Source: Anaerofustis stercorihominis DSM 17244 (lineage in GTDB: Bacteria; Bacillota; Clostridia; Eubacteriales; Anaerofustaceae). Taken from it: 64,000 nucleotides of DNA. Positions 21,867 to 31,032 of this stretch are shown here, piece after piece. Every line of letters begins with the position of its first letter. Position 1 is the first letter of the stretch. The notes under the pieces are model-generated. The model ran no database searches. It was not told the DNA's origin and saw only the letters and a program-made list of their open reading frames with translations. The stretch lies in NCBI RefSeq assembly GCF_000154825.1, contig NZ_DS560019.1, positions 972,501-1,036,500 of the forward strand, written 5' to 3'. Made by a program: the position numbers and the translations under genes.

Positions 21867-22289
21867 ATGAAATATTTATTTATAGAATATCCAAAATGCT
21901 CAACTTGCAAAAAAGCAAAAAAATGGCTAAATGACAATAATATTGAATTTGAAGACAGACACATAATTGAAAACAACCCTACAAAGGAAGAACTTAAAAA
22001 ATGGTTTAGGGTAAGCGGACTTCCCATAAAAAGATTTTTTAATACAAGCGGCATGAAATACAGAGAACTCGGTCTTAAAGATAAGATACCAAATATGAAC
22101 GAAGATGAAATGTTTGAACTACTCTCAACGGACGGTATGCTGGTAAAAAGACCCATAATAGTTGCGGAAGACTTTATTCTCACAGGATTTAAAGAAAAAG
22201 AATGGGAAGAAAAAATTAAAAAAATAAAAGGAATTTATCCTTTTATTTTTTTATTATCTAGTCTTTATAAACTTCGGCAGTCATTTTAA
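21867..22289 (+). CDS. ArsC/Spx family thioredoxin-fold protein
   Basis: 140-aa protein of the ArsC-like family that includes arsenate reductase, YffB and Spx. It begins with the CxxC motif in IEYPKCSTCKKAKKWL and has the conserved Arg/Pro region VKRPIIV near 92-98, followed by LTGFKEKEWEE, where family members normally end. Here the frame continues ~20 residues (KIKGIYPFIFLLSSL) through the gene's own terminator stem and overlaps the tail of the convergent gene by 32 bases. Biochemical role (reductase or regulator) cannot be read. ATG follows AAGGAGG. Confidence 0.82.
   Translation: MKYLFIEYPKCSTCKKAKKWLNDNNIEFEDRHIIENNPTKEELKKWFRVSGLPIKRFFNTSGMKYRELGLKDKIPNMNEDEMFELLSTDGMLVKRPIIVAEDFILTGFKEKEWEEKIKKIKGIYPFIFLLSSLYKLRQSF
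22222..22253 (+). terminator. Intrinsic terminator inside the 3' end of the ArsC-like reading frame
   Basis: AAATAAAAGGA (22222-22232) pairs with TCCTTTTATTT (22238-22248), then TTTT. It lies before the stop codon of the upstream frame, and its A-rich left arm could also help terminate the convergent gene. Confidence 0.75.
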
Positions 22290-22524
22290 CTCCAAGCTTA
22301 TATCCCGATATAAAATATTCCCTAAGTTCTAGAGGATATGCTTTTATCCATCTTTCCATGATACTATAAAATTCATTTTGCATTTCTCCGTCAAGCTTAC
22401 TTAAAAACTCATCTTCACTCTTCGTTTTCTCTCTAAGCTCCGTCTCATACTCTTTCGTAAACGATACAACATCCATTGAAGGATTTATATTTCCCTCATA
22501 TAAATCTTTTAAAATATCACACAT
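22258..22524 (-). CDS. DUF6809-like small protein
   Basis: 88-aa soluble, helical, acidic protein resembling the DUF6809 family of Firmicutes: an N-terminal ILKDLYEGNINPS motif, a central helix and a C-terminal FISGYKLGVKMTAEV segment. No catalytic residues are obvious. ATG at 22524 follows GGAGGTAAAT. It is monocistronic and convergent with the ArsC-like gene, overlapping its reading frame by 32 bases. Function unknown. Confidence 0.72.
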   Translation of the reverse strand: MCDILKDLYEGNINPSMDVVSFTKEYETELREKTKSEDEFLSKLDGEMQNEFYSIMERWIKAYPLELREYFISGYKLGVKMTAEVYKD

Positions 22525-22634
22525 ATTTACCTCCTTAAATATATAAATGAAATTTTATTTTTAACATTTTTCTTTTAAAAGCATAATATATAAAATAAAC
22601 ATTTAAATGTAATAATTTATATTTTTATTATATC

Positions 22635-22682
22635 AATAGGTCAACTTTTGCTCAATAAAATAGCATAAATAGGTCACTTTTT
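22635..22682. repeat. Two direct repeats AATAGGTCA(A)CTTTT in a gene-free gap
   Basis: AATAGGTCAACTTTT (22635-22649) and AATAGGTCACTTTTT (22668-22682) are near-identical and spaced 33 bases, about three helical turns. The 22525-22798 gap otherwise holds only AT-rich DNA and a possible promoter near 22757 (TATACT). They could be a regulator's paired sites for the DUF5662 gene. Confidence 0.4.
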
Positions 22683-22798
22683 AGTCATCAAAGTTACATA
22701 TGTAAACAAATAAAGAAAAAGTAAACTTTTAGTATGGATTTTCTTATGAATATTTTGTTATACTATATAAATAGATTTACACTTAAAGGAGACCTAAG

Positions 22799-23380
22799 AT
22801 GAATAAGTTTTTTGGACATTTATGTACAATTAACAGACACAAAATGTATGTACTAAAAACCTGCTTCAAAGCGGGATTATATAAACAAGGACTGCTTCAC
22901 GATATGTCTAAATATTCTACCATCGAGTTTTTATCGGGAGTCAAATATTATCAGGGAGGAAACAGAAGCCCCATAAGCAAAGAAAAAGAAGTAAAGGGAT
23001 ATGCACCAGGCTGGCTTCATCACAAAGGAAAAAACAGACATCATTTTGAATACTGGATTGACTTTGCGAAAAATCCTCACGACGGCTTGATTGGGATCAA
23101 AATGCCCAAAAGATATGTTGCGGAAATGGTTATAGATAGGATAAGTGCTTCAAAAAACTACTTGGGTGATAAATATACACCTGTAGAACCTTTAAAATAT
23201 TGGCTTAACGGAAAAGATTTTTATGTAATAGACAAAGACAGCGAATTTTTAACAGACTATTTACTTACGATGTTGAGCGAAAAGGGTGAAGAGGAACTAC
23301 TCCATTTTATAAAATATACTTTAATGAAAAATAAAGACGGTGATTATCACGAAGAAGAGGGAAAACTTATTTTGGATTAA
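22799..23380 (+). CDS. DUF5662 family protein
   Basis: 193-aa soluble protein of the DUF5662 family, function unknown. It has a His/Asp-rich pattern suggesting metal binding: RHKMYVL near residue 13, LLHDMSKYS near 34, WLHHKGKNRHHFEYWID near 76-92, and a conserved KMPKRYVAEMVIDR segment. The HHxxxxRHHxEYW core is the family signature and resembles HD-domain metal sites. ATG follows AAAGGAGA. It is monocistronic. Confidence 0.82.
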   Translation: MNKFFGHLCTINRHKMYVLKTCFKAGLYKQGLLHDMSKYSTIEFLSGVKYYQGGNRSPISKEKEVKGYAPGWLHHKGKNRHHFEYWIDFAKNPHDGLIGIKMPKRYVAEMVIDRISASKNYLGDKYTPVEPLKYWLNGKDFYVIDKDSEFLTDYLLTMLSEKGEEELLHFIKYTLMKNKDGDYHEEEGKLILD

Positions 23381-23400
23381 TCATTATATTTTAATAAATA

Positions 23401-23437
23401 GGGGCGCGGAATCTGACGAAGTCAGGCGTAGTGCCCC
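23401..23437. repeat. GC-rich nested palindrome after DUF5662
   Basis: GGGGC (23401-23405) pairs with GCCCC (23432-23436), enclosing CTGAC (23413-23417)-GAA-GTCAG (23421-23425). Its base composition is far from the surrounding AT-rich DNA, and it lacks a T tract of its own, so it is not an ordinary terminator. Confidence 0.5.
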
Positions 23438-23445
23438 GAAACAAA

Positions 23446-23475
23446 AAAAAGAGCATATTCAAATGCTCTTTTTAT
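23446..23475. terminator. Bidirectional terminator
   Basis: AAAAAGAGCAT (23446-23456) and ATGCTCTTTTT (23463-23473) with A and T tracts on both sides; serves DUF5662 (+) and the ftsK-rimO-pgsA unit (-). Confidence 0.9.
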
Positions 23476-23482
23476 TTATATA

Positions 23483-24022
23483 TTATTCTTTCACATTAAA
23501 CAAATTCTTATTTAATATCAAATAATTTACACCTGATACTATTGTAAGGATCAATGCAGCGTACATAAGAACGATCGATACAGTGTATATTGTTTCACTC
23601 AAACCGGAAAAATGCATAAGTACCAACGCTATCATCTGTGTCGTAGTTTTAAGTTTTCCTATTTTATCCGCAGCAATAACAACGCCGTTTGAAGCAGCAA
23701 GAGTTCTAAGTCCCGTAACAATAAATTCTCTTGCAAGTATAGTTATTACTACCCATGCAGGAATAAAATTGATTTCTACAAAACAAAGCATAGCTGCCAT
23801 TACAAGCAATTTATCAGCAAGAGGATCGACAAATTTACCAAAATCCGTTACCATATTGCACTTTCTCGCTATTTGTCCGTCCACAAAATCCGATATAGAC
23901 GCTATAATAAACACTATACCCGCAATCAAATAATTATTTGGTATATTAGTCATTATCATCAAAACAACATAAACAGGTATCATTATAACTCTAAAAAGAG
24001 TTATTTTATTTGCTAAGTTCAT
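23483..24022 (-). CDS. pgsA: CDP-diacylglycerol-glycerol-3-phosphate 3-phosphatidyltransferase
   Basis: 179-aa integral membrane enzyme of phosphatidylglycerol synthesis. The CDP-alcohol phosphotransferase motif DGQIARKCNMVTDFGKFVDPLADK (DGx2AR...Gx3Dx3D) sits near residues 48-71, followed by three more TM segments. Its ATG overlaps the rimO stop by one base (TAATG), implying translational coupling. The rimO-pgsA pairing is common in Firmicutes. Last gene of the ftsK-rimO-pgsA unit. Confidence 0.95.
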   Translation of the reverse strand: MNLANKITLFRVIMIPVYVVLMIMTNIPNNYLIAGIVFIIASISDFVDGQIARKCNMVTDFGKFVDPLADKLLVMAAMLCFVEINFIPAWVVITILAREFIVTGLRTLAASNGVVIAADKIGKLKTTTQMIALVLMHFSGLSETIYTVSIVLMYAALILTIVSGVNYLILNKNLFNVKE

Positions 24023-25356
24023 TATTTGGTCCTTCCTATCAAATCATATTCCATTGAATCTTCTATAACTATATCATAAAAATTACCTATTTCAAGGGGT
24101 TTATCTGCATAAACATAAACTTCGCCGTCAATTTCGGGACAGTCCATATAACTTCTGCCTATATAAACATTATCTTCATCTTCGACTTTTTCTTCTATAA
24201 GTACTTCTAATGTTTTATCCAAATAACTCTCCATCAACTCTTCAGAAACATCTTCCTGAGCAGACATAAGTTCCATATATCTTTCATCTTTTATTTCTTC
24301 ACTTACTTGATTATCCATATCATAAGCAGGAGTCCCTTCTTCCCTTGAATATTTGAAAAAACCGACCCTGTCGAGCTGATACAATTTAATAAATTCCAAA
24401 AGCTCTTTATGATTTTCTTCCGTTTCCCCGGGAAATGCGGTTATAAAGGTAGAACGTATTTTTATACCATTGACTTTACTCCTGAGTTTTCTGATCAATG
24501 TAAGTATATCTTCTTTAGAAGTCTTTCTTCCCATCTTTTTAAGTATATTATCATTTATATGCTGAAGAGGCATGTCGATATACTTAAGAACCTTATCCAG
24601 ATTGACAAATTTATCGATAAGTTCATCGGAAACAGTTTCCGGATATATATACAGAACTCTTATCCAATGAATACTTTCTATCTTATTTAATTCTTCCAAT
24701 AACTCGGGAAGTTTTCTCTCTCCATATAAATCAGTTCCATATTCTCCCACATCCTGTGCAATTAAGATAAGTTCCTTAACTCCTCTGTCTGCAAGTCTTT
24801 TTGCTTCTGAAACTATATCTTCTATTTTTCTGCTTCTTTGTTTACCTCTTATACTCGGTATTACACAGTAAGTACAGTGTTTGTCACAGCCTTCGGATAC
24901 TTTTAAATAAGCAAAGTGCGACGGAGTTGTCAAAGTCCTGTCTGTTTCAAAAATAGGACAATCAATGTTATCCACTTTAACTATAACTTCGTCACTTTCT
25001 TCGGTTTCCATGCTTTTTATAATTTTATCCATATTATAGAATTCGCCTGTCCCGACAAAGGCATCTACTTCGGGGATTTCTTCTTTTAAATCTTTTGAAT
25101 ACCTCTGAGCAAGACATCCCGTTACTATTATCTTTACTTCACTTCTGTCTTTTTTTACTAAAGTTGCCTCTAATATGGAATTTATACTTTCTTCCATAGC
25201 ATCATGTATAAAAGTACAAGTGTTTATTATTATGTAATCACTTACAGTAGCATCATCTACTATTTCATATCCCTGCTTACTTAACAGATACATTATATTC
25301 TCGCTGTCAACAGTATTCTTGGGACAACCTAAAGTCAAAACAAAAACTTTCTTCAT
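24022..25356 (-). CDS. rimO: Ribosomal protein S12 methylthiotransferase RimO
   Basis: 444-aa radical SAM enzyme that methylthiolates the conserved Asp of ribosomal protein S12. The N-terminal UPF0004 domain begins VFVLTLGCPKNTVDSE and binds the second cluster through Cys residues in LGCPKN, INTCTF and VTGCLAQR. The radical SAM motif is CDKHCTYCVIP near 150, followed by GKQRSR. A C-terminal TRAM domain ends the protein. ATG at 25356 is chosen with GGAG eight bases upstream; the in-frame TTG at 25368 is part of that site. The reading frame begins a few bases after the ftsK stop. Confidence 0.95.
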   Translation of the reverse strand: MKKVFVLTLGCPKNTVDSENIMYLLSKQGYEIVDDATVSDYIIINTCTFIHDAMEESINSILEATLVKKDRSEVKIIVTGCLAQRYSKDLKEEIPEVDAFVGTGEFYNMDKIIKSMETEESDEVIVKVDNIDCPIFETDRTLTTPSHFAYLKVSEGCDKHCTYCVIPSIRGKQRSRKIEDIVSEAKRLADRGVKELILIAQDVGEYGTDLYGERKLPELLEELNKIESIHWIRVLYIYPETVSDELIDKFVNLDKVLKYIDMPLQHINDNILKKMGRKTSKEDILTLIRKLRSKVNGIKIRSTFITAFPGETEENHKELLEFIKLYQLDRVGFFKYSREEGTPAYDMDNQVSEEIKDERYMELMSAQEDVSEELMESYLDKTLEVLIEEKVEDEDNVYIGRSYMDCPEIDGEVYVYADKPLEIGNFYDIVIEDSMEYDLIGRTK

Positions 25357-25368
25357 ATTATTCTCCAA

Positions 25369-28161
25369 TTAATATATTTCCTCTTCTATATCCAAAGTGC
25401 CCTCAGGATATACTTCATCACTCTCAACCACACTGTTTGAGAAAAAATCTTCTCTCTTCTTTAGGACTTTTCTTGGTTTGCTTCCTTCGGGAGCGGATAC
25501 TATACCTTTTTGTTCAAGTTCGTCTACTATCCTTCCCGCTCTTGCATATCCTATCCTAAGCCTTCTTTGAAGCATTGATGTAGATATTTCTCCCAGCTCG
25601 AAAGCTATGTTAAGAGCATCGTTAAACTTATCATCTATAAAGTCTTCTCTGTTTACATCTTTTTCGCTTCCCGGCATATTTTCTTCCACCGCTACGGTAT
25701 CTATACCTTTTATAGCATCTTCATCATAATTAGGAACTTGAGTTTTCTTGATAAACTTAACAACTTCCTCTACTTCTTCATCGCTTATATAAGCACACTG
25801 CGCCCTCATTGGAGCATTACTTCCGACTGGAGCATATAACATATCCCCTCTGCCAAGGAGCTTTTCAGCTCCCGCCATATCAAGTATAGTTCTTGAATCT
25901 ATCTGAGATGATACCGCAAAAGATATACGAGAAGGTATGTTAGCCTTTATCAAACCCGTGATTACATCAACACTCGGTCTTTGAGTCGCAAGTACCAAAT
26001 GTATACCCGCCGCTCTGGCAAGCTGAGCCAATCTGCAAATCGCAGACTCTACCTGTGATGCACATGTCATCATCAAATCCGCCAACTCGTCGATTATAAT
26101 GACCCACTGGGCCATTTTTTCACCGTTGGTCTCATCCATTTTTTTGTTATAACCTTTTATATCTCTTACTCTGTTTTGAGCAAATAAATCATACCTTATC
26201 TTCATTTGTTTCTCTGCCCATTTAAGCGCACCCGCAGCATGATTTGGATCAGTTTCAACGGGAACCAATAAATGAGGGATTCCTTCATACACATTAAGCT
26301 CTACCATTTTAGGGTCAATCAATATTAGTCTAACCTCTTCGGGGCTTGCATGATATAAAATAGAATTTATTATCGCATTGATACAAACACTTTTTCCCGA
26401 ACCGGTAGCACCCGCAATAAGCAAATGAGGAAGTTTGGCTATATCCATTACTACCATATCACCGGTTACATTTTTCCCGAGGGCTATGGAAAGTTTTGAT
26501 TTACTATCCTTGAATTTTTTATCTTCCACTATCTCTCTGAAACCGACAACTGAGACTTCTTTATTTGGGACTTCTATACCTATGGCACTCTTACCCGGAA
26601 TAGGAGCTTCCATCCTTATCCCGTTTGCCGCAAGTGCCATTGCAAGATTATCCTGAAGTCCTACGACTCTGCTGACTTTTATACCCGGTTCAAGCTCAAG
26701 TTCATACCTGGTAACTGTCGGTCCGATACTTACTTCTGTAACTCTTGCACCTATCTTAAAGTTAGCAAGAGTTTCTTCCAACACCTTTGTATTTTCAAGG
26801 ACTCTGTCTCTTTCGCCCTTATTATTTCGTCTGTCTGCTCTTTTCAATAAGCTTGCTTTTGGAAACACATAAGGCACTTTCTCTTTCCCCTCTACAAGAG
26901 AAGTATTTAAATTGTTACTCTTACCTTCCATCGCGGCTTTTATATTATTTAATTGCTCCGCCTGCTCTTTATTGGCTCTGTCAATGTCGCTTAAATCTAT
27001 TTTTTCAACATGTTCGATAGGCTCATTATCCATAAAGCCCTCATCATTTATATTTTTGGGACTTATGAAGTTTTTCGTTCTCTCTATTTCTCTATTTGTC
27101 TTATCCTGACTCTCTTCTGTTTCCTTTATGATATCATCAAGTCCCTGTTCTTTTCTAACTCTGTTTTTTATTTCTTCTTTATTAGGCTTTTCTTCCGTAA
27201 CGATATTCTCTTTCTTACCGGTCTTCTTTTCTTCTTCTTCAAAATCTATAAAGCTTCCCTGATCACCTCTGTAATAAGTCTTTATTATAGGTTCTTCTCT
27301 TTTTTCTGCTTTCTTTTTAAACGGATTTTTGCTTTCTTTATATTCTTTTTCCCACTTATCCAAAACTTCTTCTTTATCTTTATCGGTAGTTATAGATTTT
27401 GCATCATACGGATTTTTGGGAAGTTTACTTCTAAAAGCAGGGAAAAATCCGGGTTTACTTTTACCCTCCAAAGCCTGTTTTCTGATTTCTTCTTCTCTTT
27501 TTATAAGCTTTTCATTCAGCCTTTCTTCCCTTAATTCCATTTTGACTTCTTTTTCTTTAAGCCTAAGTGCTTTTCTGTCTTCTTTGTACAGTGCAATATT
27601 ATCTTTGAATATCAGTATCAAACATACGATTATAGAAGTAGCTATGAATATATATCCTCCTATTTCAGAAAGAAGAGTAGTATATATACCCCCAAGCCAA
27701 ATACCGATTATCCCGCCTTTGGTAACTACATTTAATACAGATACAAACAATTGATTGCTGAAGGCTCCATACTTCAAAAGTTCTCCTCCGATATTGAACG
27801 CCGCCATTATATTAAAAATAATAACGGTCACGCAAATCAAAGTAATGAGTTCCTTAAAAGGTTTTAGTCTTGATATAACATAAAAACCCAGTATCAAGAA
27901 AGCCGCACCTATAAGAGCGGTTCCTACGTTACCAAATAAAAACATCGATATATTATGTAAATTATTTCCGAACACTCCGCTGTCCTTTGATAAAAGAGAA
28001 TAGAGCATAAAGATACCAAAAAATAAAATGACCACTCCGATCACTTCATTTTGAACGATCTTCTTTTTATACAATTCCTGTTCCATCTGTTTTTTGCTTG
28101 TTCGTGTTGTCTTAGTGCTTCTGCTATTTTTCTTTCTTGCAGTAGTCTTTTTATTTGCCAA
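25369..28161 (-). CDS. ftsK: DNA translocase FtsK/SpoIIIE
   Basis: 930-aa septal motor that pumps chromosomal DNA through the closing division or sporulation septum. A basic Lys/Thr/Arg-rich N-terminus is followed by four TM segments (about 35-185), then a charged Glu/Lys linker to about residue 440. The motor has Walker A GATGSGKS near 587 and Walker [14 protein letters not shown]. The C-terminal winged-helix gamma domain ([22 protein letters not shown]) reads polarity sequences. Start is TTG at 28161, preceded by GAGGTG. Whether it acts in division, sporulation or both cannot be told. Confidence 0.95.
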   Translation of the reverse strand: MANKKTTARKKNSRSTKTTRTSKKQMEQELYKKKIVQNEVIGVVILFFGIFMLYSLLSKDSGVFGNNLHNISMFLFGNVGTALIGAAFLILGFYVISRLKPFKELITLICVTVIIFNIMAAFNIGGELLKYGAFSNQLFVSVLNVVTKGGIIGIWLGGIYTTLLSEIGGYIFIATSIIVCLILIFKDNIALYKEDRKALRLKEKEVKMELREERLNEKLIKREEEIRKQALEGKSKPGFFPAFRSKLPKNPYDAKSITTDKDKEEVLDKWEKEYKESKNPFKKKAEKREEPIIKTYYRGDQGSFIDFEEEEKKTGKKENIVTEEKPNKEEIKNRVRKEQGLDDIIKETEESQDKTNREIERTKNFISPKNINDEGFMDNEPIEHVEKIDLSDIDRANKEQAEQLNNIKAAMEGKSNNLNTSLVEGKEKVPYVFPKASLLKRADRRNNKGERDRVLENTKVLEETLANFKIGARVTEVSIGPTVTRYELELEPGIKVSRVVGLQDNLAMALAANGIRMEAPIPGKSAIGIEVPNKEVSVVGFREIVEDKKFKDSKSKLSIALGKNVTGDMVVMDIAKLPHLLIAGATGSGKSVCINAIINSILYHASPEEVRLILIDPKMVELNVYEGIPHLLVPVETDPNHAAGALKWAEKQMKIRYDLFAQNRVRDIKGYNKKMDETNGEKMAQWVIIIDELADLMMTCASQVESAICRLAQLARAAGIHLVLATQRPSVDVITGLIKANIPSRISFAVSSQIDSRTILDMAGAEKLLGRGDMLYAPVGSNAPMRAQCAYISDEEVEEVVKFIKKTQVPNYDEDAIKGIDTVAVEENMPGSEKDVNREDFIDDKFNDALNIAFELGEISTSMLQRRLRIGYARAGRIVDELEQKGIVSAPEGSKPRKVLKKREDFFSNSVVESDEVYPEGTLDIEEEIY

Positions 28162-28387
28162 AATGACACCTCATTATATATTTAAGTTATTATTTTTTAA
28201 CTATAAAAGTCGTATATTATATTCTATCATATTTTTATTTTTTTTCATAGATATTATATCTGCTAAAATATAACACATTATTCATTCTTGATTTAAAATA
28301 TAATACATCATCCAAAGTAATTTAACAATGAATAAAAGCCAAATTCATGAATATACATTACTATAAAATATTTTTTTGGAGGAGAGA

Positions 28388-28831
28388 ATGGCATATTCGG
28401 AAAGAGAATTATTGGCAAGACTGATTGAATGTGAAGCCGGCGGTGAAGGTGATGTCGGTATGGCGGCAGTAGCGAGTGTAGTAATGAACAGGGTTCACAC
28501 ACCTTACGGAGAATATGCAAGGGTTTCAAACGGAGGAAGCATAAGAAACATCATTATGCAGCCCAGACAGTTTACTTGTGCAATGGAAACGGTAAACGGG
28601 AAATACAATCCTCAAAATATCTATAATATGAATCCTACAAATATTCATTATGCTATTGCGGACTGGGCAATGGGAGGAGGCAGATTATATAACCTTGGTT
28701 ATGCTCTCTGGTTTTATAATCCCTTTTCAAACGCTTGCAGACAGAATTTTCCCAGTAGCGTAGGAAGCCTCATAACAAAAATAGGCGGTCACTGCTTTTA
28801 TAATCCGACAGAAAAATATTTAGATACATAA
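28388..28831 (+). CDS. cwlJ: CwlJ-like spore cortex-lytic hydrolase
   Basis: 147-aa Hydrolase_2 domain protein without signal peptide, as in B. subtilis CwlJ, which degrades cortex peptidoglycan during germination. The catalytic Glu lies in LARLIECEAGGEG near residue 13; the conserved middle is VASVVMNRV, and the end ALWFYNPFSNAC...GGHCFYNPTEKY matches the CwlJ C-terminus. SleB has a signal peptide and an extra domain, both absent here. ATG at 28388 follows GGAGGAG; the in-frame TTG at 28376 is inside the site. The GerQ-like gene follows 16 bases later. Confidence 0.88.
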   Translation: MAYSERELLARLIECEAGGEGDVGMAAVASVVMNRVHTPYGEYARVSNGGSIRNIIMQPRQFTCAMETVNGKYNPQNIYNMNPTNIHYAIADWAMGGGRLYNLGYALWFYNPFSNACRQNFPSSVGSLITKIGGHCFYNPTEKYLDT

Positions 28832-28847
28832 AGAAAAGGGGTCGAGA

Positions 28848-29258
28848 ATGGAAAGAGAAGATAATCTAAATAATATTTTAAATGGACAAATGTCATCCAG
28901 CTCCGGTTTGGATGGTAAAATGAATAGCACCAATACAAATCAAACCACAATAATGGAAGGTGACGGTTCTAATATCCCTCCGGAATTTACAGCCGGTACA
29001 GCACCTTCTATACTAAATACAATAAAAGGTGAATTTTGCATATGCGAATTCTTGATAGGAAGTGATACACTGGTATCCAAACAAGGAATAATGTACAGTG
29101 TAGGTTTGAGTTATTTCACATTATATAACGTAGAAAATAATGAATATATAATATGCGATATTTATTCGGTTAAGTTCATAACTCTTCCAAGAGGTAATAT
29201 GAGAGATTATATGCCTTCATCACCAAATAACAACAATTCAAGAAGAAACAGAAGATAA
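28848..29258 (+). CDS. gerQ: GerQ-like spore coat protein
   Basis: 136-aa protein. The first ~55 residues are Asn/Ser/Gly-rich; the rest is a GerQ-type domain (APSILNTIKGEFCICEFLIGSD, ...YIICDIYSVKFITLPRG) and the tail is Asn/Arg-rich. In Bacillus, GerQ is crosslinked in the coat and is needed to hold CwlJ there. The immediate pairing with a cwlJ-like gene supports the call, which rests partly on this neighbourhood because sequence similarity is modest. Confidence 0.75.
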   Translation: MEREDNLNNILNGQMSSSSGLDGKMNSTNTNQTTIMEGDGSNIPPEFTAGTAPSILNTIKGEFCICEFLIGSDTLVSKQGIMYSVGLSYFTLYNVENNEYIICDIYSVKFITLPRGNMRDYMPSSPNNNNSRRNRR

Positions 29259-29280
29259 AACACCCTTTAGGGTGTTTTAT
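29257..29280 (+). terminator. Terminator of the cwlJ-gerQ unit
   Basis: AAAACACCCT (29257-29266) pairs with AGGGTGTTTT (29269-29278), 10 bp; the T tract is part of the stem. Confidence 0.75.
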
Positions 29281-29347
29281 CCTTAAAAAAGAAAAAATAA
29301 TTATTACATAATCAAATAAAATATGTTATAATATATTTATGTAACGT

Positions 29348-29395
29348 GCAGTTTATTTTGTGACATAAAATCAGTTACAAAAAACTGCTCTTTTT
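29348..29395 (+). terminator. Promoter-proximal terminator (candidate attenuator) in the carD-family leader
   Basis: Long hairpin: GCAGTT (29348-29353) with AACTGC (29383-29388) and inner TTTTGTGAC (29356-29364) with GTTACAAAA (29374-29382), followed by TCTTTTT. It starts ~15 bases after a TATAAT (29327-29332; -35 weak) and ends ~58 bases before the ATG of the regulator, so it would stop transcripts before the gene unless antiterminated, or it ends a tiny separate RNA. Confidence 0.7.
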
Positions 29396-29452
29396 ATTTA
29401 AAACAAAATAGCTTTAGTATACATAAACCAATTAAGAAAGAAGGGTTAATAA

Positions 29453-29965
29453 ATGTATAAAGTAGATGAAATAATTCTATACGACACCGAGGGAGTATGC
29501 AGAATATCCGAAATAACAGAAAAGACATTCGGAGGAAAAAAACAAAAATATTATATCTTAAATACGGTAAGTAAAAACTCAATGACTATTTATGTTCCTG
29601 TTGATAATGAGAAACAAACGAGTAAAATGCGTAAAATATTATCATCGGATGAAATTTATAAATTGATAAGAAATATGCCCAATGAAGATTTGATATGGAT
29701 TGAGAATGACGGGGAAAGAAAAGAAACGTACAAACAAATCATTCAGTCCGGAGACAGAAGAGGTTTGATAAAGATTATCAGAACTCTCCATTTTCAAAAG
29801 GAACAGCTTACAAAACAAGGTAAAAAATTGCACATGAGTGACGAACAGTTTATGAAGAGTGCTCAAAAAATACTTCATGAGGAATTTTCTCATGTTTTAA
29901 AAATTGAACCAAATCAAGTAATCCCATTTATTGTAAATGAATTAAAAATTGAACATGCAAATTAA
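29453..29965 (+). CDS. CarD/CdnL family transcriptional regulator
   Basis: 170-aa protein. The N-terminal ~65 residues match the CarD_CdnL_TRCF RNA polymerase interaction domain (YKVDEIILYDTEGVCRISEI; KYYILNTVSK; MTIYVPVDN). The helical C-terminal domain carries NMPNEDLIWIENDGERKE and LKKIRTLHFQKEQ-like segments. The family binds the RNAP beta subunit and tunes promoter opening, often of rRNA genes. The ATG follows AAGAAGGG. A long terminator-like hairpin lies in its leader, suggesting attenuation control. Confidence 0.87.
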   Translation: MYKVDEIILYDTEGVCRISEITEKTFGGKKQKYYILNTVSKNSMTIYVPVDNEKQTSKMRKILSSDEIYKLIRNMPNEDLIWIENDGERKETYKQIIQSGDRRGLIKIIRTLHFQKEQLTKQGKKLHMSDEQFMKSAQKILHEEFSHVLKIEPNQVIPFIVNELKIEHAN

Positions 29966-29992
29966 AGAGAATATAGGTATATTCTCTTTTTT
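29964..29992 (+). terminator. Intrinsic terminator of the carD-family gene
   Basis: AAAGAGAATA (29963-29973) pairs with TATTCTCTTT with a short AGG loop, then TTTTTT. The stem begins within the stop codon. Confidence 0.88.
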
Positions 29993-30158
29993 GTATATAT
30001 TTTATTATTTAAATTTTAAATATACATTAATTATATATAATCCAAAGGATAGCATTTTTACGGCATTGCAACCGCGGGTTTACAAAATTCAAGCCGGAGT
30101 TGGTAGAAACACATAAAAAATATTGGTAGTATAACCTTAAAGAAAGGAGAATGTTCAA

Positions 30159-30848
30159 ATGACAATAGGAAATAAAATAATGACACTTAGAAGAGAAAAT
30201 AACTTTTCGCAGGAAATATTAGCAGAAAAGCTCGGAGTATCAAGGCAAGCCGTATCAAAATGGGAAGCAGAACAATGCCTTCCGGATATAGATAAGATCG
30301 TTAAATTAAGCGAACTTTTCAGTGTCCCCACCGACTATATTTTAAAAGAAGACTATGAATTAAAAATAAGCAGTCAAAGTAATAATGTTAATAATAATCA
30401 AAGTGTGGACGAAGCTTTATCATCACAAATCGAAAGAGAAATAACAGAATCAATAAAAGGGACAAATTCCAAGATAATAAACGATCCTATCATTATTAGT
30501 ACGATTTTAGTTATAGCAGGACTTTTATTATATGTAAGCTTTTACTTTTCGTTTAAGATGATCGTTCCTTGTGCGATTGCACTGCTCATCCAAGTAATAG
30601 GAATAGGTCTATTTTATAATTATCAAAACACAGTAAAAAACGAAAAACAAAAAGAAAAAAACAAGAAAAAGTTTTATAAAATCAATGTTTGGTTTTTCAC
30701 ACCAAGCATATTATCCTTACTATATATTTCCGTAACATATATCATTCCAAGACCTGTAAGTTCAGGAAAATCTATGATTTTAATTACAATATTATACTTA
30801 GCAGTATCAATCATAACTACAATACATTTTAGAGATGATAATAGATAA
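30159..30848 (+). CDS. XRE-family regulator with C-terminal membrane segments
   Basis: 229-aa membrane-tethered DNA-binding protein. Residues ~4-60 are a Cro/CI helix-turn-helix (LRRENNFSQEILAEKLGVSRQAVSKWEAEQ). A polar linker follows, then three or four TM segments from about 105 to 222 with a Lys-rich loop between them. This layout is common in Firmicutes regulators that respond to membrane or metal signals, but the signal is unknown. ATG follows AAGAAAGGAG. The 160 bases upstream contain an unexplained GC-richer stretch. Confidence 0.85.
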   Translation: MTIGNKIMTLRRENNFSQEILAEKLGVSRQAVSKWEAEQCLPDIDKIVKLSELFSVPTDYILKEDYELKISSQSNNVNNNQSVDEALSSQIEREITESIKGTNSKIINDPIIISTILVIAGLLLYVSFYFSFKMIVPCAIALLIQVIGIGLFYNYQNTVKNEKQKEKNKKKFYKINVWFFTPSILSLLYISVTYIIPRPVSSGKSMILITILYLAVSIITTIHFRDDNR

Positions 30849-30850
30849 CA

Positions 30851-30882
30851 AAAAAACAGCCCAATTAATGGGCTGTTTTTTT
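30851..30882 (+). terminator. Intrinsic terminator
   Basis: AAAAAACAGCCCA (30851-30863) pairs with TGGGCTGTTTTTT (30869-30881), 13 bp, followed by TT. It isolates the regulator from the S10 operon. Confidence 0.92.
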
Positions 30883-31032
30883 GTTGGACAATATTAAATA
30901 TAATAAATTTTAATAAAATTAACTGAATTAATGATAAATATATTAAAATATGGTAAAAATGTATAATAAATACACAAATATATCAGTGAAAAAATATTGC
31001 TTAAAAAAAGTAAAAAAAATGTAAGAAAAGCC

